Program-made: the position numbers and the translations under genes
Notes under the pieces: generated by a model
Told to the model about the DNA's origin: nothing
Database searches by the model: none
Seen by the model: the letters and a program-made list of their open reading frames with translations, nothing else
From: Macrothele yani
Lineage: Eukaryota; Arthropoda; Arachnida; Araneae; Macrothelidae
NCBI GenBank assembly: GCA_039090855.1
Contig: CM077011.1
Span: forward strand, 30,533,001-30,597,000
Length of the DNA: 64,000 nucleotides
Direction of reading: 5' to 3'
In this document: positions 34,641 through 46,331 of the stretch, one piece after another
Layout: each line of letters starts with the position of its first letter
Position numbering within the stretch: the stretch's first letter is position 1

Positions 34641-36373
34641 CAGCAGTGGCCAAAATTGTGGAAACCTTTTGGAAATAGTGTATTTTTGACGTTTGATGTC
34701 TCATAACACCACTTTTGGTTTGAGTAAAACCATAAAATTATATATCAATGGAAGGCTAATTTCATCAAGACTGCAATGCAATAACATTATGAAGGTTTTT
34801 GTATTAGAACAGCAGTTATAAAATGAAAACTGAAACACATAGAAAAAATGAGATATACAAACATTCTCACCATGTCAGTTGATACTTATTTGGGTAACCG
34901 TTAACGTTAATTACGGCCTTACAACGCCTTCCCATGGAGTGAACCAAGTTTTTTAGTTCTTCAGCTGTTATAATGTGAAATCAAGATTGAATTATTGCTT
35001 CTATTAATTGGGTTTTATTGCTGGGTTCTTACAAGTTTCTTTACTCGGTTCCATAGATTTCCGATGGGATAAAGGTCTGGGCTATTCCCAGGCCATTCCA
35101 CCAGTGGAATTTGATTATCTTGAAACCACTTTTTGTACACAGCAGCAACATGACATGGAGCTAAATCCTGTTGAAATATAAATGCTTCATTATCTTTGAA
35201 AAGATTATGTGCTGAAGGCTTCAGTTTGGGCTCAAGTATTTCATTAACGTATTTTTGGCCATTTATATTCCAATTAATCACGCAAATTCTGCCCACACCT
35301 TTTGATGTTATACAACCCCAGATCATAACACAAACTGGGTGTTTCACGGTACATGTAATGCAATCAGGATTCAAATCTTCTATGATTCTTCTCCTCACGT
35401 ATTTTATGCCATCACTACCAAACTGGGAGATTTTGGTCTCATCACTCCAAATAACATTGTTCCGCTGTCCAGTTAATATGGGTTTTAGCCCAGTTTAATC
35501 TTTTCAACCTTTGTTTGAGAGACAAAAATGGCTTTTTTCGTGGAATTCTAGCTTTTAGACCAAACTCCTGCAGTCTGCGCCGAACAGTCCCTGCACTCAA
35601 CTCACATTGCATTGCGCCATTTCATCTTGTATACACTTAGATGATTTTCTTCTATCGCCTAGGCACATTCTCTTAATTCTTCTATCATCACTTGCTGTTG
35701 TGCACATTTTCCTGCCTTTACCAATCTGGTTTTGTGGTGACTGAGTCTCCTTATTCCTCTTCAAAAATTTAGAAATGCCACCTTTGGTTAAGTTTCCACC
35801 AATTTTTCTTCTAATTTCTTCATAACTGAAGCCTTGTTCACTTAATAGTACTATTTTACATCGCTTTCTGGGTGACCAGTCAACTCTTTGCGCCATTTCT
35901 TTAATTTTACTACGTTTTACAAGCTCACTAAATTAAAGAACACACACAAAAAAAAACCCCAACCAACTTGATAGCAATCACATAACACACTGACAAATGT
36001 CCTCCTCTCAGCTCCAATACATGACATCAATAGCTGAATCCTACTGTGACCTGATTGGCTCATTGCCAAAACAAAATGACACCTGATTAGCTCTCTAAAC
36101 ACTCATGCTCATTGGCTACATTCAAACAAATGAAGGAAAGCTACTTCATATCAACCTAAGCAAGTTGTGCTTTCTTTTTCTGGTTATTTGGCTACAACTT
36201 TTCATAGAATACAGATAATTGAACAAACTTTGTTGCATTACATTTTTGATGAAATTATATTTCCATTGATATATAATTTTATGGTATTACTCTAAACAAA
36301 AGTGGTGTTATGAGCCATCAAACCTCAAAAATACACTTTTCCCGAAAGGTTTCCACAATTTTGGCCACTGCTG
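34641..36373 (-). mobile_element. complete Tc1-like element with ~113-bp inverted ends
   Basis: Both ends begin CAGCAGTGGCCAAAATTGTG. Inverted repeats run from 34641 to about 34753 and from about 36260 to 36373 with only a few mismatches. Flanking TA pairs lie at 34639-34640 and 36374-36375. The transposase remnant is on the minus strand (35015-35896). The high match of the ends suggests this is one of the youngest DNA transposons here. Confidence 0.95.
35015..35896 (-). pseudogene. Tc1 DD34E transposase, inactivated
   Basis: It starts MAQRVDWSPRKRCKIVLLSE at 35896 with a helix-turn-helix (GFSYEEIRRKI, then GGISKFLKRN). A second DNA-binding part, RRRLQEFGLKARIPRKKP, follows near 35580 after a frameshift. 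The first Asp is in VIWSDETKISQFG near 35440, after another frameshift, and the second in QQDLAPCH near 35156 (normally QQDNAPCH). The third site reads SPDLYPIGNLW, so the catalytic Glu is Gly. Spacing between the second Asp and the third site is 34 residues. The frame ends at 35015 at about the normal length. The product is predicted dead. Confidence 0.92.
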
Positions 36374-36394
36374 TATATATAATTCAACGATTTA

Positions 36395-36530
36395 TCTATT
36401 GCCATTTCAGGGATTTTATACTCTGATCGTGATGTCTTCCACTCTTTCATGTTGTCACTTTCTTTATCTACGAGTTCCTCTTCTTATCTTCCCTGGTTAC
36501 ATCAAGCATTCATCTCTCCGTGCTTCTTTC
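36395..36530 (-). pseudogene. LINE (RTE-like) fragment between two Tc1 elements
   Basis: The plus-strand blocks CATTTCAGGGATTTTATACT, TCTTCCACTCTTTCATG and CTACGAGTTCCTC match 28880-28980, the region coding for RTE-like thumb residues on the minus strand. It is cut by the Tc1 ends on both sides. Confidence 0.75.
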
Positions 36531-36537
36531 AAATGTA

Positions 36538-37758
36538 TACATACACCAATGAACCATTACATTATATGACCACCTACATAACAAACTGTAGGACACCCTT
36601 TAGCTCGCAAGACAGCGGCCAGTAGGCAAGGCATCGTTTCGATGAGGTGGTGATAGGTATCCTGGGGTATCTGGTACCATAATGTCAACAGCAGACACTC
36701 TAGTTGCTGGACATTTCGGGTTGGTGGTGATTTAGCGCGAACCCGTTTTTCCTAGTTGTACCACAACTGTTCGATTGGGTTCATGTCACGTGAATTTGGA
36801 GGTCAGGGCATTAACAGAAAGTCACCGGTATGTTCCTCGAACCACTCCTTCAGTGTGGCATGGAGCTTCATCTTGTTGGTAATGGCCATCACCTACAGGG
36901 AACACAGTTCCCATGAATGGGTGAACTTGGTTCGCAACGATGTTCAGATACAATTGTCAGGGATTGTGCTGTTAGCAAAATGGGCACTAAAGTGTCCAAA
37001 GAAATCATCGCTCACAGCATAACACCGTCGACACCAGCCTGTGCCCGCACAACAGTGCATCCAGGTGCCATAACCTCCGGTGGTAATCTTCGTATCCGCG
37101 ATCGGTCGTCTACGTGATGCACCAGGAATCTTGCTTCGTCAGACCAGGCCACTTTCTTCCAATCATCCACTGTCCAATCTCGATGATCTTGGGCCCACTT
37201 CATGCGTTGTTCGCGATTATGTGCAGTGAGCATGGGGACCCGGAAGGGGCTTCGGCTACGCAGGCCCATGCGCAGAGAGCTGTGATAAGCTGTGTGCAGT
37301 GACACATAGCCCTGATCACTACTGTTCTAGCTCCGAGTGATTTGCGGCACTGTGGCCCCGCGGTCACTGCGAACAATGCGCGACAGTCTCCGCTCCCCTC
37401 TGGCATCAATGAGATGCGGACGACACATGGCTGGACAACGGTTCGTCGTTTGGCCATCTGTGCACCACTTTTGATTCGTACTCACTACATTTGCACGCTA
37501 ACAACCCCCAAGCCACGCCGTTTCCGAGATCGTAGTTCCGAGGCACCATGCCATCACAATTTGTGCTTTATCAAACTCCGATAAATCGGCCGCTTTTCCC
37601 AATCTGACTCCGAACACTCTACTAACCGAAAGCCGGTCCTCGGTTTGTATATATACTGCTCTGTGAACTTCACCTACGCCACCGTTCGGTCTCCAAACGC
37701 ATTCATTTCTCTTGTCTGGGGGTGGTCATAATGGAATGACTCATTTGTGTACGTACAT
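36538..37758 (-). mobile_element. Tc1-like element with ~37-bp inverted ends
   Basis: The left end reads TACATACACCAATGAACC and contains ATTATATGACCACC. The right end carries the complement (GGTGGTCATAATGGAATGAC, then TTTGTGTACGTA). The ends differ by several bases. The exact boundaries are uncertain by a few bases because of TA-rich flanks. It holds the transposase remnant 36600-37590. Confidence 0.85.
36600..37590 (-). pseudogene. Tc1-like transposase, frameshifted
   Basis: Minus strand. The frame at 37305-37012 reads MSLHTAYHSSLRMGLRSRSP, then HRDWTVDDWKKVAWSDEARF (first Asp), RIRRLPPEVMAPGCTVVRAQ and AGVDGVML. Downstream, in other frames, are QQDEAPCH (second Asp, near 36880) and MNPIEQLW (Glu, near 36775), followed by LIETMPCLLAAVLRAKGCP. 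All three catalytic residues are visible but lie in different frames. Several stops interrupt it. The N-terminal part up to about 37590 is too broken to read. Confidence 0.85.
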
Positions 37759-38882
37759 ACTGTCTGGCACCCACTTCACCGGCGATATTCGAAGTACTTC
37801 GGGAAACAAAAGATCTACGGGTTTGTGCATAGCCACCATGAACAAAAAATAATAATAAAGAAAGACAGAGAGAAGAAGAAGAAAGAGGAGAAAACTCGGT
37901 TAAGATTGTTTGTGTTAAAAAAAATGTCGATTTCGATTGGCGACGATTTTGAATAAATAAATTAAAAAAATCCGATTCAGTTAGGTAAAAAGTAGCCCGG
38001 TGCCACCAAGACTTGAAAAAAAAAAGTGGCCAGACCCCGCCAGGCATCGACTGCACCAATGCATTATAGTCGTTAACCCCCCCCCCCCTAAAAATACAGC
38101 AACAGAGAAAAAAAACTGTGAGATTTCTTTCATCTGAATGATGAAATGTCTGTATTTTGCTACAGGGTTATGAAGACTTCTAACTTCCATTTTAAATCTA
38201 ATCCTTCGCTAAGAAAAATATCCTGAAGCAGAAAGATTTAAAGAAATGTTGGGATCGTTTTATTATCTGTCTTTTTCTTTTTGTTCTTCAGTCTCCCTTT
38301 GCCTCTGTTATTCTCTCTCTCTTTCTGTTGAATGCCATATGAATTTAAAATTTCCACGTTAGTGGCTTTAGTGAGTTCTTTCCAACAGGAAATATTTTGG
38401 CAATTTGCAATCTGAGACGTGACTTTTTTTTTATTTTGCGACTAACTGGAATACCACCAACATTTTGAGGTGCTCTTGTAGTAACGAGGACCTGTACACC
38501 AAGTAAATCCAAAAAATAAATCTGCACTAGTAATCAAGCTTATTGGCATAAAAATATAAATGCACGTTTCCAAGCTTTCGCACATCAACCATGAGGATTT
38601 CTTGTGGAAGGTAGACAGAAAACTGCCTTCCTTGAAAGAGCCAAGTAGACAATTTCCTGTCCACCTTCCTTGAGAAAGCCATCTGGTTGGCATGGAACAA
38701 CTTGGAAATGTATATTTATAATTTTACTCCAATAAATCGGATTACTAGTACAGTTTTATTATTTGGTGTACTCTTCTGATGTCGTTCTTAAACCCAATAA
38801 AAGCTTTCATTGGGCGAAATCTTTAAAGTTTAGAGATTTTTAAAGAAGCTGTAATGCATCTATTTCTCTCTGTATGTCTCCA

Positions 38883-38928
<46 letters not shown>

Positions 38929-39169
38929 GTTTCACTTCATCTTCCACTTCTTCTGTCTCTACACTTGTCTCTCTCTCACGCTGCCTCTCCCTTTATTTCT
39001 CCCTTTAAAAATAAACCGGTTTTCTACAATCGGTAAAACATCTAGAAATAGAAACAGTTACTCCCACCAGCGGCAGAAAAGTATGTTACGAAAATTAACA
39101 AATGGTGCACAAAAACGTTCTCATAGCAGAACGAAGATATCAGAGACTTTTAAATTGAACATTTAAACG
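37759..39169. other. no gene; CT microsatellite at 38887-38926
   Basis: No recognised gene. There is a C-run near 38080, and a (TC)n tract of about 20 repeats at 38887-38926. Confidence 0.55.
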
Positions 39170-40375
39170 AATAAATGCAGAAGGAAACACGATATAACTC
39201 TGCGCCCCCTAGCGGGAGAATTTTGCATAATAGAAAAGTTGAAAATATGAGAAAAGTATTCTTCACAGTTAAATCTATGCTAAGGAAAAAGAATTTTTCA
39301 AATATGTCTCCTGGAAGCAAAAAGAGCAAAAATGGGTTTTGGCACTTACACCCCTTTGCGAGAAACTGTGCATTATTTAAAGTGTTCTCCATCTTTAATG
39401 TAGGGAATGGCATAAAGTTAAAAAAAACCAATAGGATTTTTCGAAGTGGACAAAAAGAGCTGCAAACATAACTCCAGAAACACAACCTAGCGATAGAACA
39501 GTGAAATGCGAAAAATACTACACAAATACAAGAAAAGTGTTCCACAAGGTAAATGGTATCCGGTGTTGAAATATTTTTTAAACCGGACATTTAGAAGTAG
39601 GAATGTCGAAAACAGCAGATTAAACATTTGTCCCCATGGGAGGAGATTGTGCATTATTTTGGGAAGGAAAAAGAAAGTTTCCATAGCTAGTAGTATCTGA
39701 CCGAAAAAGAATTTTTTCACTGGAGTTTTTAGTCACCCAGATATTGCGGCAAACATGCTATAACCGGAAACGCGAACTTGCGCCCTCTAGTGGCACACTT
39801 GTGCGTTCAGAAAATTTGAAATTATATGAGAAACATTTCCCACCAGAAACGCTCTCCGATAAGGAAATTTAAAAGCAGATATATCGCCAAAAATAGGACA
39901 TACATCTACGCCTCCTGACGTAAAAACCATGCACTATTTTAAGTGGAAAGTATCCTCAAAAGGTTTGTGAAGGTAAGTGGTATCTGATAGTGAAATGATT
40001 TTTAAATCGAGGTTTTAGGAGTCCAGATATTGCTGCAAATACATCAAAACAGAAATATACTCTTACGCCTCTAATGGTCAAACTATCGTTTACCAAAAAT
40101 TAGAAATATGTAGAACATTTACCACTAATAGTTCTATCCGATGCAAAAAAAAATTTCGAATCGGACTTTTAGTAGCAGAGATATCGAGAAATCGCAATGC
40201 ACTTCTACGTCTCCGAACGGAAAATATAGGCATTTCTTGAAAAAGGAAGCGCACCCAAAGTAGTTTTCATTATAAATGGCATCGAAAGGAGGAATATGTT
40301 TTTCATTCAGATAGGGAAAACGTTCTAAAAAAAAAGATAAGAAATTATAATTTTGGAGTTCTCCTACCATCACGG
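39170..40375 (-). repeat. 150-bp-monomer satellite array, inverted orientation
   Basis: The same family as 0-5.8 kb, on the other strand. GC boxes recur near 39202, 39345, 39485, 39632, 39781, 39909, 40065 and 40206. The box at 39202-39214 is the complement of CCGCTAGGGGGCG and that at 39781-39793 of CCACTAGAGGGCG. AT blocks such as TTTTTCAAATATGTC (39294) also match in reverse. Monomer length is 128-156 bp. Confidence 0.85.
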
Positions 40376-41604
40376 GATTCAGCTCCTGGGCTTCGATTCC
40401 CGATAAATCCGCTCGTGCAGTTTCCTAATCATTTGAAAGTGAAATACAATAATTGTGTAGTTCAGTGAAATGGACTCTCAGCTTCCATTCTAAGAAGGTG
40501 TGAATTTTAAAATGTTTTGAACATTTCGGAATATGATAGCAGGATAACATGTTGACAGAGTTGTTGATTTCATTGTCAGTCCATATATAACGAATGCTCA
40601 GTTGGCAATTTTTTCACGAGAAAGGACTGAGAAAAGGTATAGAGGACTTCAATCACTAAATTCTTTGGTGCTTTGGAAACAGCCAGGCCTTCCAAGCAAA
40701 ATTTGGACTTTGAAAGGAACCAACCTATCTAATGATTATTTATTCTAGCTCTTTTTTATTTTATTTTTTTATTTTCAACATCTCCTCCCTTCGTTCTCTT
40801 TCTTCTCCGCCCTTCTCTCACTCCACCGCGGACACCGAGATGTTGAGCAAGCATTCCACGTGTCCTTTGTTCTTCATGGCCGACGTCGTCAGTCAGAAAA
40901 GGAGTTCCGCAAATGATTAATGATCATTTTCCACCCGACGTCAGAGACAGCGTTGCTCTACCATGCGGGTCGGTATCAGTACCCGAACAAGGGAGTCTGT
41001 CTACCCGCTGTCGAACAGAAGGGGTCCGTCCGATTGACGATGACAACAGATTGAAATCCCTCGCCTCCAACTACTTTTTTCTTTCACAAAAGAGCGTGAA
41101 ATGCTAAAAAGGAGTGATATCACGAGTGATTTTTTTTCTTCCATGCCTCCTGTTTTTCTCCCAGAAACCCCTGCTGTCGGCATAGCTGATGTATTCTTGG
41201 TCCATGCCGATTACGTACACTTTAATGATGTCCACAGCAGATCCTTCGCGGTTGCACGCAGTTTGAAGGAATCCATTTGACGCCTTTCCAGAAACAAAGC
41301 TCCGTTTCTGTCATCAGGCATACGATGACTACAAAATATGCGAAGCACTGGAGTACCATTAAATTTGCAATGACGGTTTCGAAATGCGGTGAATAGAGGG
41401 AGAAAGTTCTTCCCGACGTTCAAAAATCTTTTTCATCTGCTCTTCTGAGACTCAAGGACTTACCTAACAAGTACCATCTTCTTCAATATGACTCTACCCC
41501 CCACTTTCCTCCTGCAGTCCAGCATGCCAAATTCTTCCATCTGATCTTACCGAAGTTAGCACGGTCTTCCTCTGAGTCTTCTCCCAACTGCCATTCATTT
41601 GAGT
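40376..41604. other. no gene recognised
   Basis: A GC-richer patch lies at about 40800-41050, with overlapping short open frames on both strands and no match I know. Confidence 0.45.
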
Positions 41605-41705
41605 TTCTGTGGCTGCCTCGATGGTCGCGCTTTCAAATGCACTGACTTCTGGCTAAAATTCGTCCGAGTTGGTCTTAGGTTCGAATTGTGGATGAAGCAT
41701 GAGTT
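41605..41705 (+). mobile_element. tRNA-derived SINE, head fragment
   Basis: GGCTGCCTCGATGGTCGCGC is followed by TTCGTCCGAGTTGG and the B-box-like AGGTTCGAATTG. Only the decayed head remains. Confidence 0.65.
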
Positions 41706-42548
41706 ACATGGGCTTAGGAGATTTTTAAACATTAGTGAGGTTACAAAGAATAACACGAATTTCACCCATCTAATTTTTTATTTTATTTTTCGCAAGGGAG
41801 AAATATACGTTACGTGGGTTTAGGAGATTTTTCAAGATTTTAGAATCGATTCCTTTCCAAAGAAGCAATATTTAGCGGCAAGTCTTTTTCAGTCAGCATA
41901 GGGTTGTTTGAAGATGCTATCTAAGGTGGTGTCGATAATTAGCAGAGTTGTAAAAACGTGTTCCCAGGCAGTCGTTCTTGTATCGAAGAGCCAGTTCGAA
42001 AACGTTAAGTGCTTTTTATCTTTTTATTAGCCTACGCTGCAATCGTTTACATTGTGATCCGAAATGCGCCATCGAGACTGCTAAATTAAATTATTGCTGA
42101 GGAAGCGTCAGAGAAAAACATTTTCCACCACTTCGAGCTGGGGGAGGAGGGCGAAAGAAGCTCGCTCGAACAAAGGAGCTAACGCTAAGAATGTTCTGAG
42201 ACAGTAAGAGTCTCAGAGAGGAAAAGAGATGTCACTGGATGATGGTTTGAGAAGGAATACTTTTTCGGGTCTCCGGACTCGTACAACGAAACGGAATGAA
42301 AAGTTACGCAGAATTAGAGAGTAAATACGAAAGAGCGAGTAACTGGAAAACAGAATACGCAACAAGAGGACAGAAACATTAAGCTGTAATTTACTGAGAC
42401 CATTTCGGAACAACCTGCACATGTAAGTTTAAGCAAGTAATAAATAAGTTGAAATTACAACTTTCTCAAACTGTTCTTTTGCAAATATTCCTTTTTAGCT
42501 ATTCCTTTCCGCAACGAGCTGCAATGAGGCTTAAACATCGAACCCAAA
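41706..42548. other. no gene; small direct repeat
   Basis: The block TACATGGGCTTAGGAGATTTT (about 41706) recurs as TACGTGGGTTTAGGAGATTTT (about 41812), a ~105-bp-spaced direct repeat. No gene is seen. Confidence 0.45.
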
Positions 42549-42583
42549 GGGATCTTATAATAGAACGCTATTATAAGATTCCC
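42549..42583. repeat. 15-bp-arm palindrome
   Basis: GGGATCTTATAATAG (42549-42563) pairs with CTATTATAAGATTCCC (42568-42583) around a 4-nt loop, with one bulge. Confidence 0.9.
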
Positions 42584-42584
42584 G

Positions 42585-42690
42585 AATGGTGACGGTGTCT
42601 TCCAAGATGACAATGCCCTGAGCCATTCAATGTTGTGCTGGAATTGTTTGAGGAACACCAGGGCCTAGTGGGTCTCTAGGCTAAGACGTT
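42585..42690 (+). pseudogene. Tc1-like transposase fragment, left piece
   Basis: Translation gives VFQDDNAL around 42597-42620, the box of the second catalytic Asp. In another frame it gives LFEEHQGLV (about 42640). This is the usual order in Tc1 enzymes. It is followed, after two inserted repeats, by a fragment at 44340 that holds the Glu box, so both may come from one element. Confidence 0.65.
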
Positions 42691-42894
42691 TGAGTGGAAC
42701 CAAGGCTAAGACATCTGAGTGGACCCTCAAAGAATTATGACAGGGAATCATCAGGAAGTCTGTTAACCCTTTAAGCGGCCAATGTACCTGAACCAAATGG
42801 TGCCCAAAATTTATTGAGCTTCTCAAACTGAAATATGCACATTGCGGCCGGTTTTAACGAAAGCTACTGCAAATCAGTTCCTTTTCCCTTCTTG

Positions 42895-43115
42895 ACGACC
42901 CGGTGGCGCAGTGGTCTAAGCGATGGCATTTGATCATTCGTCCGAAACGGGTCCGGGTTCGAATCCTGGTGAGGCATAGATGTTGTGTTTGTCTTACGGG
43001 ACTGGCTGTCTCCCTTCCCTGGAACCAGTGACCATAATTTAGGGACGGGCGACTGCTTATAGCCCATTCAGTTGCTCACGGCGGTCGTTAAACCCTCACC
43101 TCAATCAATCAATCA
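42895..43115 (+). mobile_element. tRNA-derived SINE inside the TTAA-flanked element
   Basis: Head CCCGGTGGCGCAGTGGTC, B box GGTTCGAATCC, tail CTCACGGCGGTCGTTAAACC, then CAATCAATCAATCAG. Close to the family consensus, so relatively young. Confidence 0.93.
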
Positions 43116-43322
43116 GCTTTCCCCTTCTTATCTTAATAGTATCCACCATGAACCTGTCTCTGGTGACAACAGCTCTCTTCTAGTTGTCTATTTTTGCGTT
43201 CTCTTCTAATCTCTCCTATGACATAAAGAATGAAGATCTTGTTTTTTTCCTGTATCATAGTGTCAGTATCTAGTTCCCTGACACGGACATCATGACACTA
43301 AGCAGAAACAAGTTGCTTAAAT

Positions 43323-43325
<3 letters not shown>

Positions 43326-43377
<52 letters not shown>
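43326..43377 (+). repeat. (CT)n microsatellite
   Basis: About 25 uninterrupted CT repeats. Confidence 0.98.
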
Positions 43378-43378
<1 letters not shown>

Positions 43379-43639
43379 TTCTTATGTTTGTCGCCATTGC
43401 TATAGTTCTTTAAGCAGTTAATCGGTCAGAAAGGATTAGTGTCGAGCGTCTTCCTATATGACCACTTTGAGTAGCAAAGCGAAGACGAAAGCAACGCAAT
43501 CTAATTTTCAGGTTAACTTCTTCCAGCCGCGTTCTTCCCACTTCTTAGACAGTACATATATTCCTTAGAACTGATTTCAGCTCATTATTCTCACCCCGAG
43601 TAAATTCGTTCCAGCCAGTTAAAGGGTTAAAACAAGAAA

Positions 43640-44182
43640 CTGTAGGAATATGCTTGTGATAATTAATACGCAGTGCATTCTTCAAACTAATAAAGTATCT
43701 GCAGAGTTTTCATAATAAATCACAGTATTTTTCATTGATCTCATAAGAACATGAGTTAAAAGCTTAAGATTCTTAGATTTTGTCTTGGTTTCTCTAATGA
43801 TTTAGCGCTGTATACTTTTCTTAGTGCACCTGTTTTGTTAAGCAAAATGTAAGACCACAGGGGATTTCGACCATTAACGGTTCCAAGTGCAAATATATTT
43901 GGAATTAACGCCGGAATACATAAGGGATACTACATTAAATGCCATTCAACCCGTTTACACTTCTGTTTCACTTACCACTTCGTCGAGTGTTTCGTACACC
44001 GGATCAATTCGAGGTGTGGGTGGATCCTAGTGAAACAAATGAAACTCTGTAGCACCCTGCTGTACACAGCGACATGAAGTCTTTACCCTTGGTGAGAAAC
44101 TGCCTTGAAATCTGTTCGTCTTCCAGCCTCTAAATTTCTCACCAAGTGGAAATCATACGAAACAAAAGCATATAACTATTTT

Positions 44183-44239
<57 letters not shown>

Positions 44240-44334
44240 AATTATTGTATTTGCCCAAGCATGTCTCCTGGGCTCTTGGGCATGGTGGGCCCCAAGGCTA
44301 TAGCCCTAATAGACCCCACCTTAATCCGGCCCTG
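43640..44334 (-). repeat. hAT-like repeat family, copy B
   Basis: Reverse-complement partner of 20082-20625. The end at 44334 reads (on the minus strand) CAGGGCCGGATTAAGGTGGG. Internal blocks match copy A, including TTCATGTCGCTGTGT. The shared internal microsatellite has grown here to a long CT tract plus CTAT repeats (44188-44240). Confidence 0.78.
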
Positions 44335-44339
44335 AGGAA

Positions 44340-44612
44340 CAGAGTTCAGACTTCCAGCATATCCATTGGCGTCCGAACTCTCCCATAGAGCACTTGTTGG
44401 ACACTATGGAATGGCATATCAGGCATCTGGATGCACCTATCACTTCCATACCAACACTGAAGGCCCCGATACATACAGCTTAGTTGGCCGTACATCTCTA
44501 CTTCCGGCATCTTATTGATTCAGATAGTTGCTGTACTGACGGCGAAAGGAAGGTCTACAAAGCATTAGGTAAGAGGTCATAATTCTGTGGTCGCTCAGTG
44601 TACACCTTTTAA
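44340..44612 (+). pseudogene. Tc1-like transposase C-terminus, right piece
   Basis: Translation gives FQHIHWRPNSPIEHLLDTME (44355-44415), the catalytic Glu box (PIEHL), then HIRHLDAPITSIPTL. The stretch ends TCTGTGGTCGCTCAGTGTAC near 44604, in the style of a Tc1 right end. Compared with relatives, a few residues before PIEH are missing. Confidence 0.7.
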
Positions 44613-46331
44613 ATGCGGCAATATAATAACAGGAAAATCTCAGGTACACACTTGGAAGTTCTTACTCTATGAGTAATGCATACAAAGCAGAGTTCTGAGA
44701 TATTAATTAATCTACCTATAATCATGCACTCTATTGACAGAAAAAAAGAACTGCACTCAAATACAAGAGGACTCATTTTTTTCTGTAAAAAAAGTAACCT
44801 TCAACTTATTTAATAAAGCGATCTATCAAATGCTTTCAAATTCATTGGTTGCTAAAGCGAATGTTAATGGGTTCACTTAATCAAACTGGTTGGTTTTGTC
44901 GTCTAAGTGTAAAAACATTCGGTATTCTGCCCCGTTGAAACCTTTTGTTCTTCGTCATTAGCGCTATGTGGACTCATTTCCAACGAGTGAATGATCGTTT
45001 CGGGAAACTGACGCGTTGAAGGGAAAAGTAATAGTCCGTCGAACTTGTTTCCTGTGAAAAAGGGGTATTTAAAGACTTCACTTCCTGGCAATCTAACACT
45101 CTATGAGATAATTTCCGATGGGTGTGGCTCCTAGCATTTTTTTCATCACCAAAGCTGCACACAATCAGTTTATTAGTGTGAATGTATGTGATTCATATGA
45201 TCAGCGACTCTACCGTTGCAAATTAACTTTTATTTCTTAGAAAAGACATGAATCGTCAAGCAACAGTTTTCTTCAATTTCAAAGTTCCCCAAGAACAAAA
45301 CAAGGTTTGAAACTGAAAAGCAGTCATAAAAAAAAAATCATCTGAGCAAGCAATCACCAAAGCAATAACCAATTATAATGTTCGAATCAAAATCAGAAAA
45401 AAAAATGATTTCCAAGTCCAAAATATAAAACAAGTTGCTAGAATTCGTCATATTCGAAGTACAATAATAAAAAAATCGCAAAAAATGCTAACAAGCAGAA
45501 GCGTAAACAAAATTCATTGAAGAAAAAGACATAAGTAGAAATCCTAGGAAAAAAGGTTTACACTTGAGTAGAAATTAGGGAAATAAAAAATAAATAATGT
45601 GAAGTAGACATTTTGAAACTTAAAATAAGAATCATAAAAGAATAGATGTCATTGAAATAGGAATGAAAGAATCAGAATGTTAGAGGCAGGAGGGTAGAAA
45701 GGAGTAAATGCCCCTGGGAGTCATTGGAGGCAAAGATTGGAAAGCTATTGGTGATAAAAGCTAAACATACGACACAAACCTTTTCTTGCAGATCTCTTTC
45801 TCGAACCTACCACAGGAAACTGGCTCCGTCAGTTCGCCTTCATTTGAAGTATTGCTCGATAATACTCTAAACGTTTCTGGAAATCGATTTTTCAATCGTT
45901 CATGAGTCGCAGGGGATTGAGTCCTCTAGGGTATGAACTTTTGACTCCTGTTACTGCAGAGCCTGGGTTCATATCCCCCGTGAGACACTGTATATTCCAA
46001 TGTCAAATACTCAGTAATTATCGTATTTTACATGCATTTTTTTATAGCAGTCAAGATGACTGTTGCCGCAGGACTAGGCACAAGTGGTGATTAACTTAGT
46101 TTCCTTATTAAACATGAATTTCAAAAAAAAAAAAGAAAAAAAAAAAAAGGAAGAAAGACACGAAGTAAGTAAGTGTATCATGTGGAAACATTCTGCAAAG
46201 GGTTGTTATTCAAATCCTGATCGCTGCCCCTATCATAGAATTAAAGGAAATCAAAGCCAACAAAGTAAAACGTTAAATCATGCAATGCACTGATTATGAT
46301 GCGCTTTCCAACGTACCAGAAATCATTACTC
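44613..46331. other. no gene recognised
   Basis: AT-rich DNA with chance frames only. There is an A-rich tract near 46125. Confidence 0.5.

Larger units (their letters stand above)
42767..43626. mobile_element. TTAA-flanked element with CCC..GGG ends, piggyBac-like
   Basis: It begins CCCTTTAAGCGGCC and ends CCAGTTAAAGGG, with TTAA exactly at both flanks (42763-42766 and 43627-43630). The inverted ends match at about 10 of 14 positions. It has no transposase frame. Inside are a SINE (42895-43115) and a long CT microsatellite (43326-43377). Confidence 0.6.
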
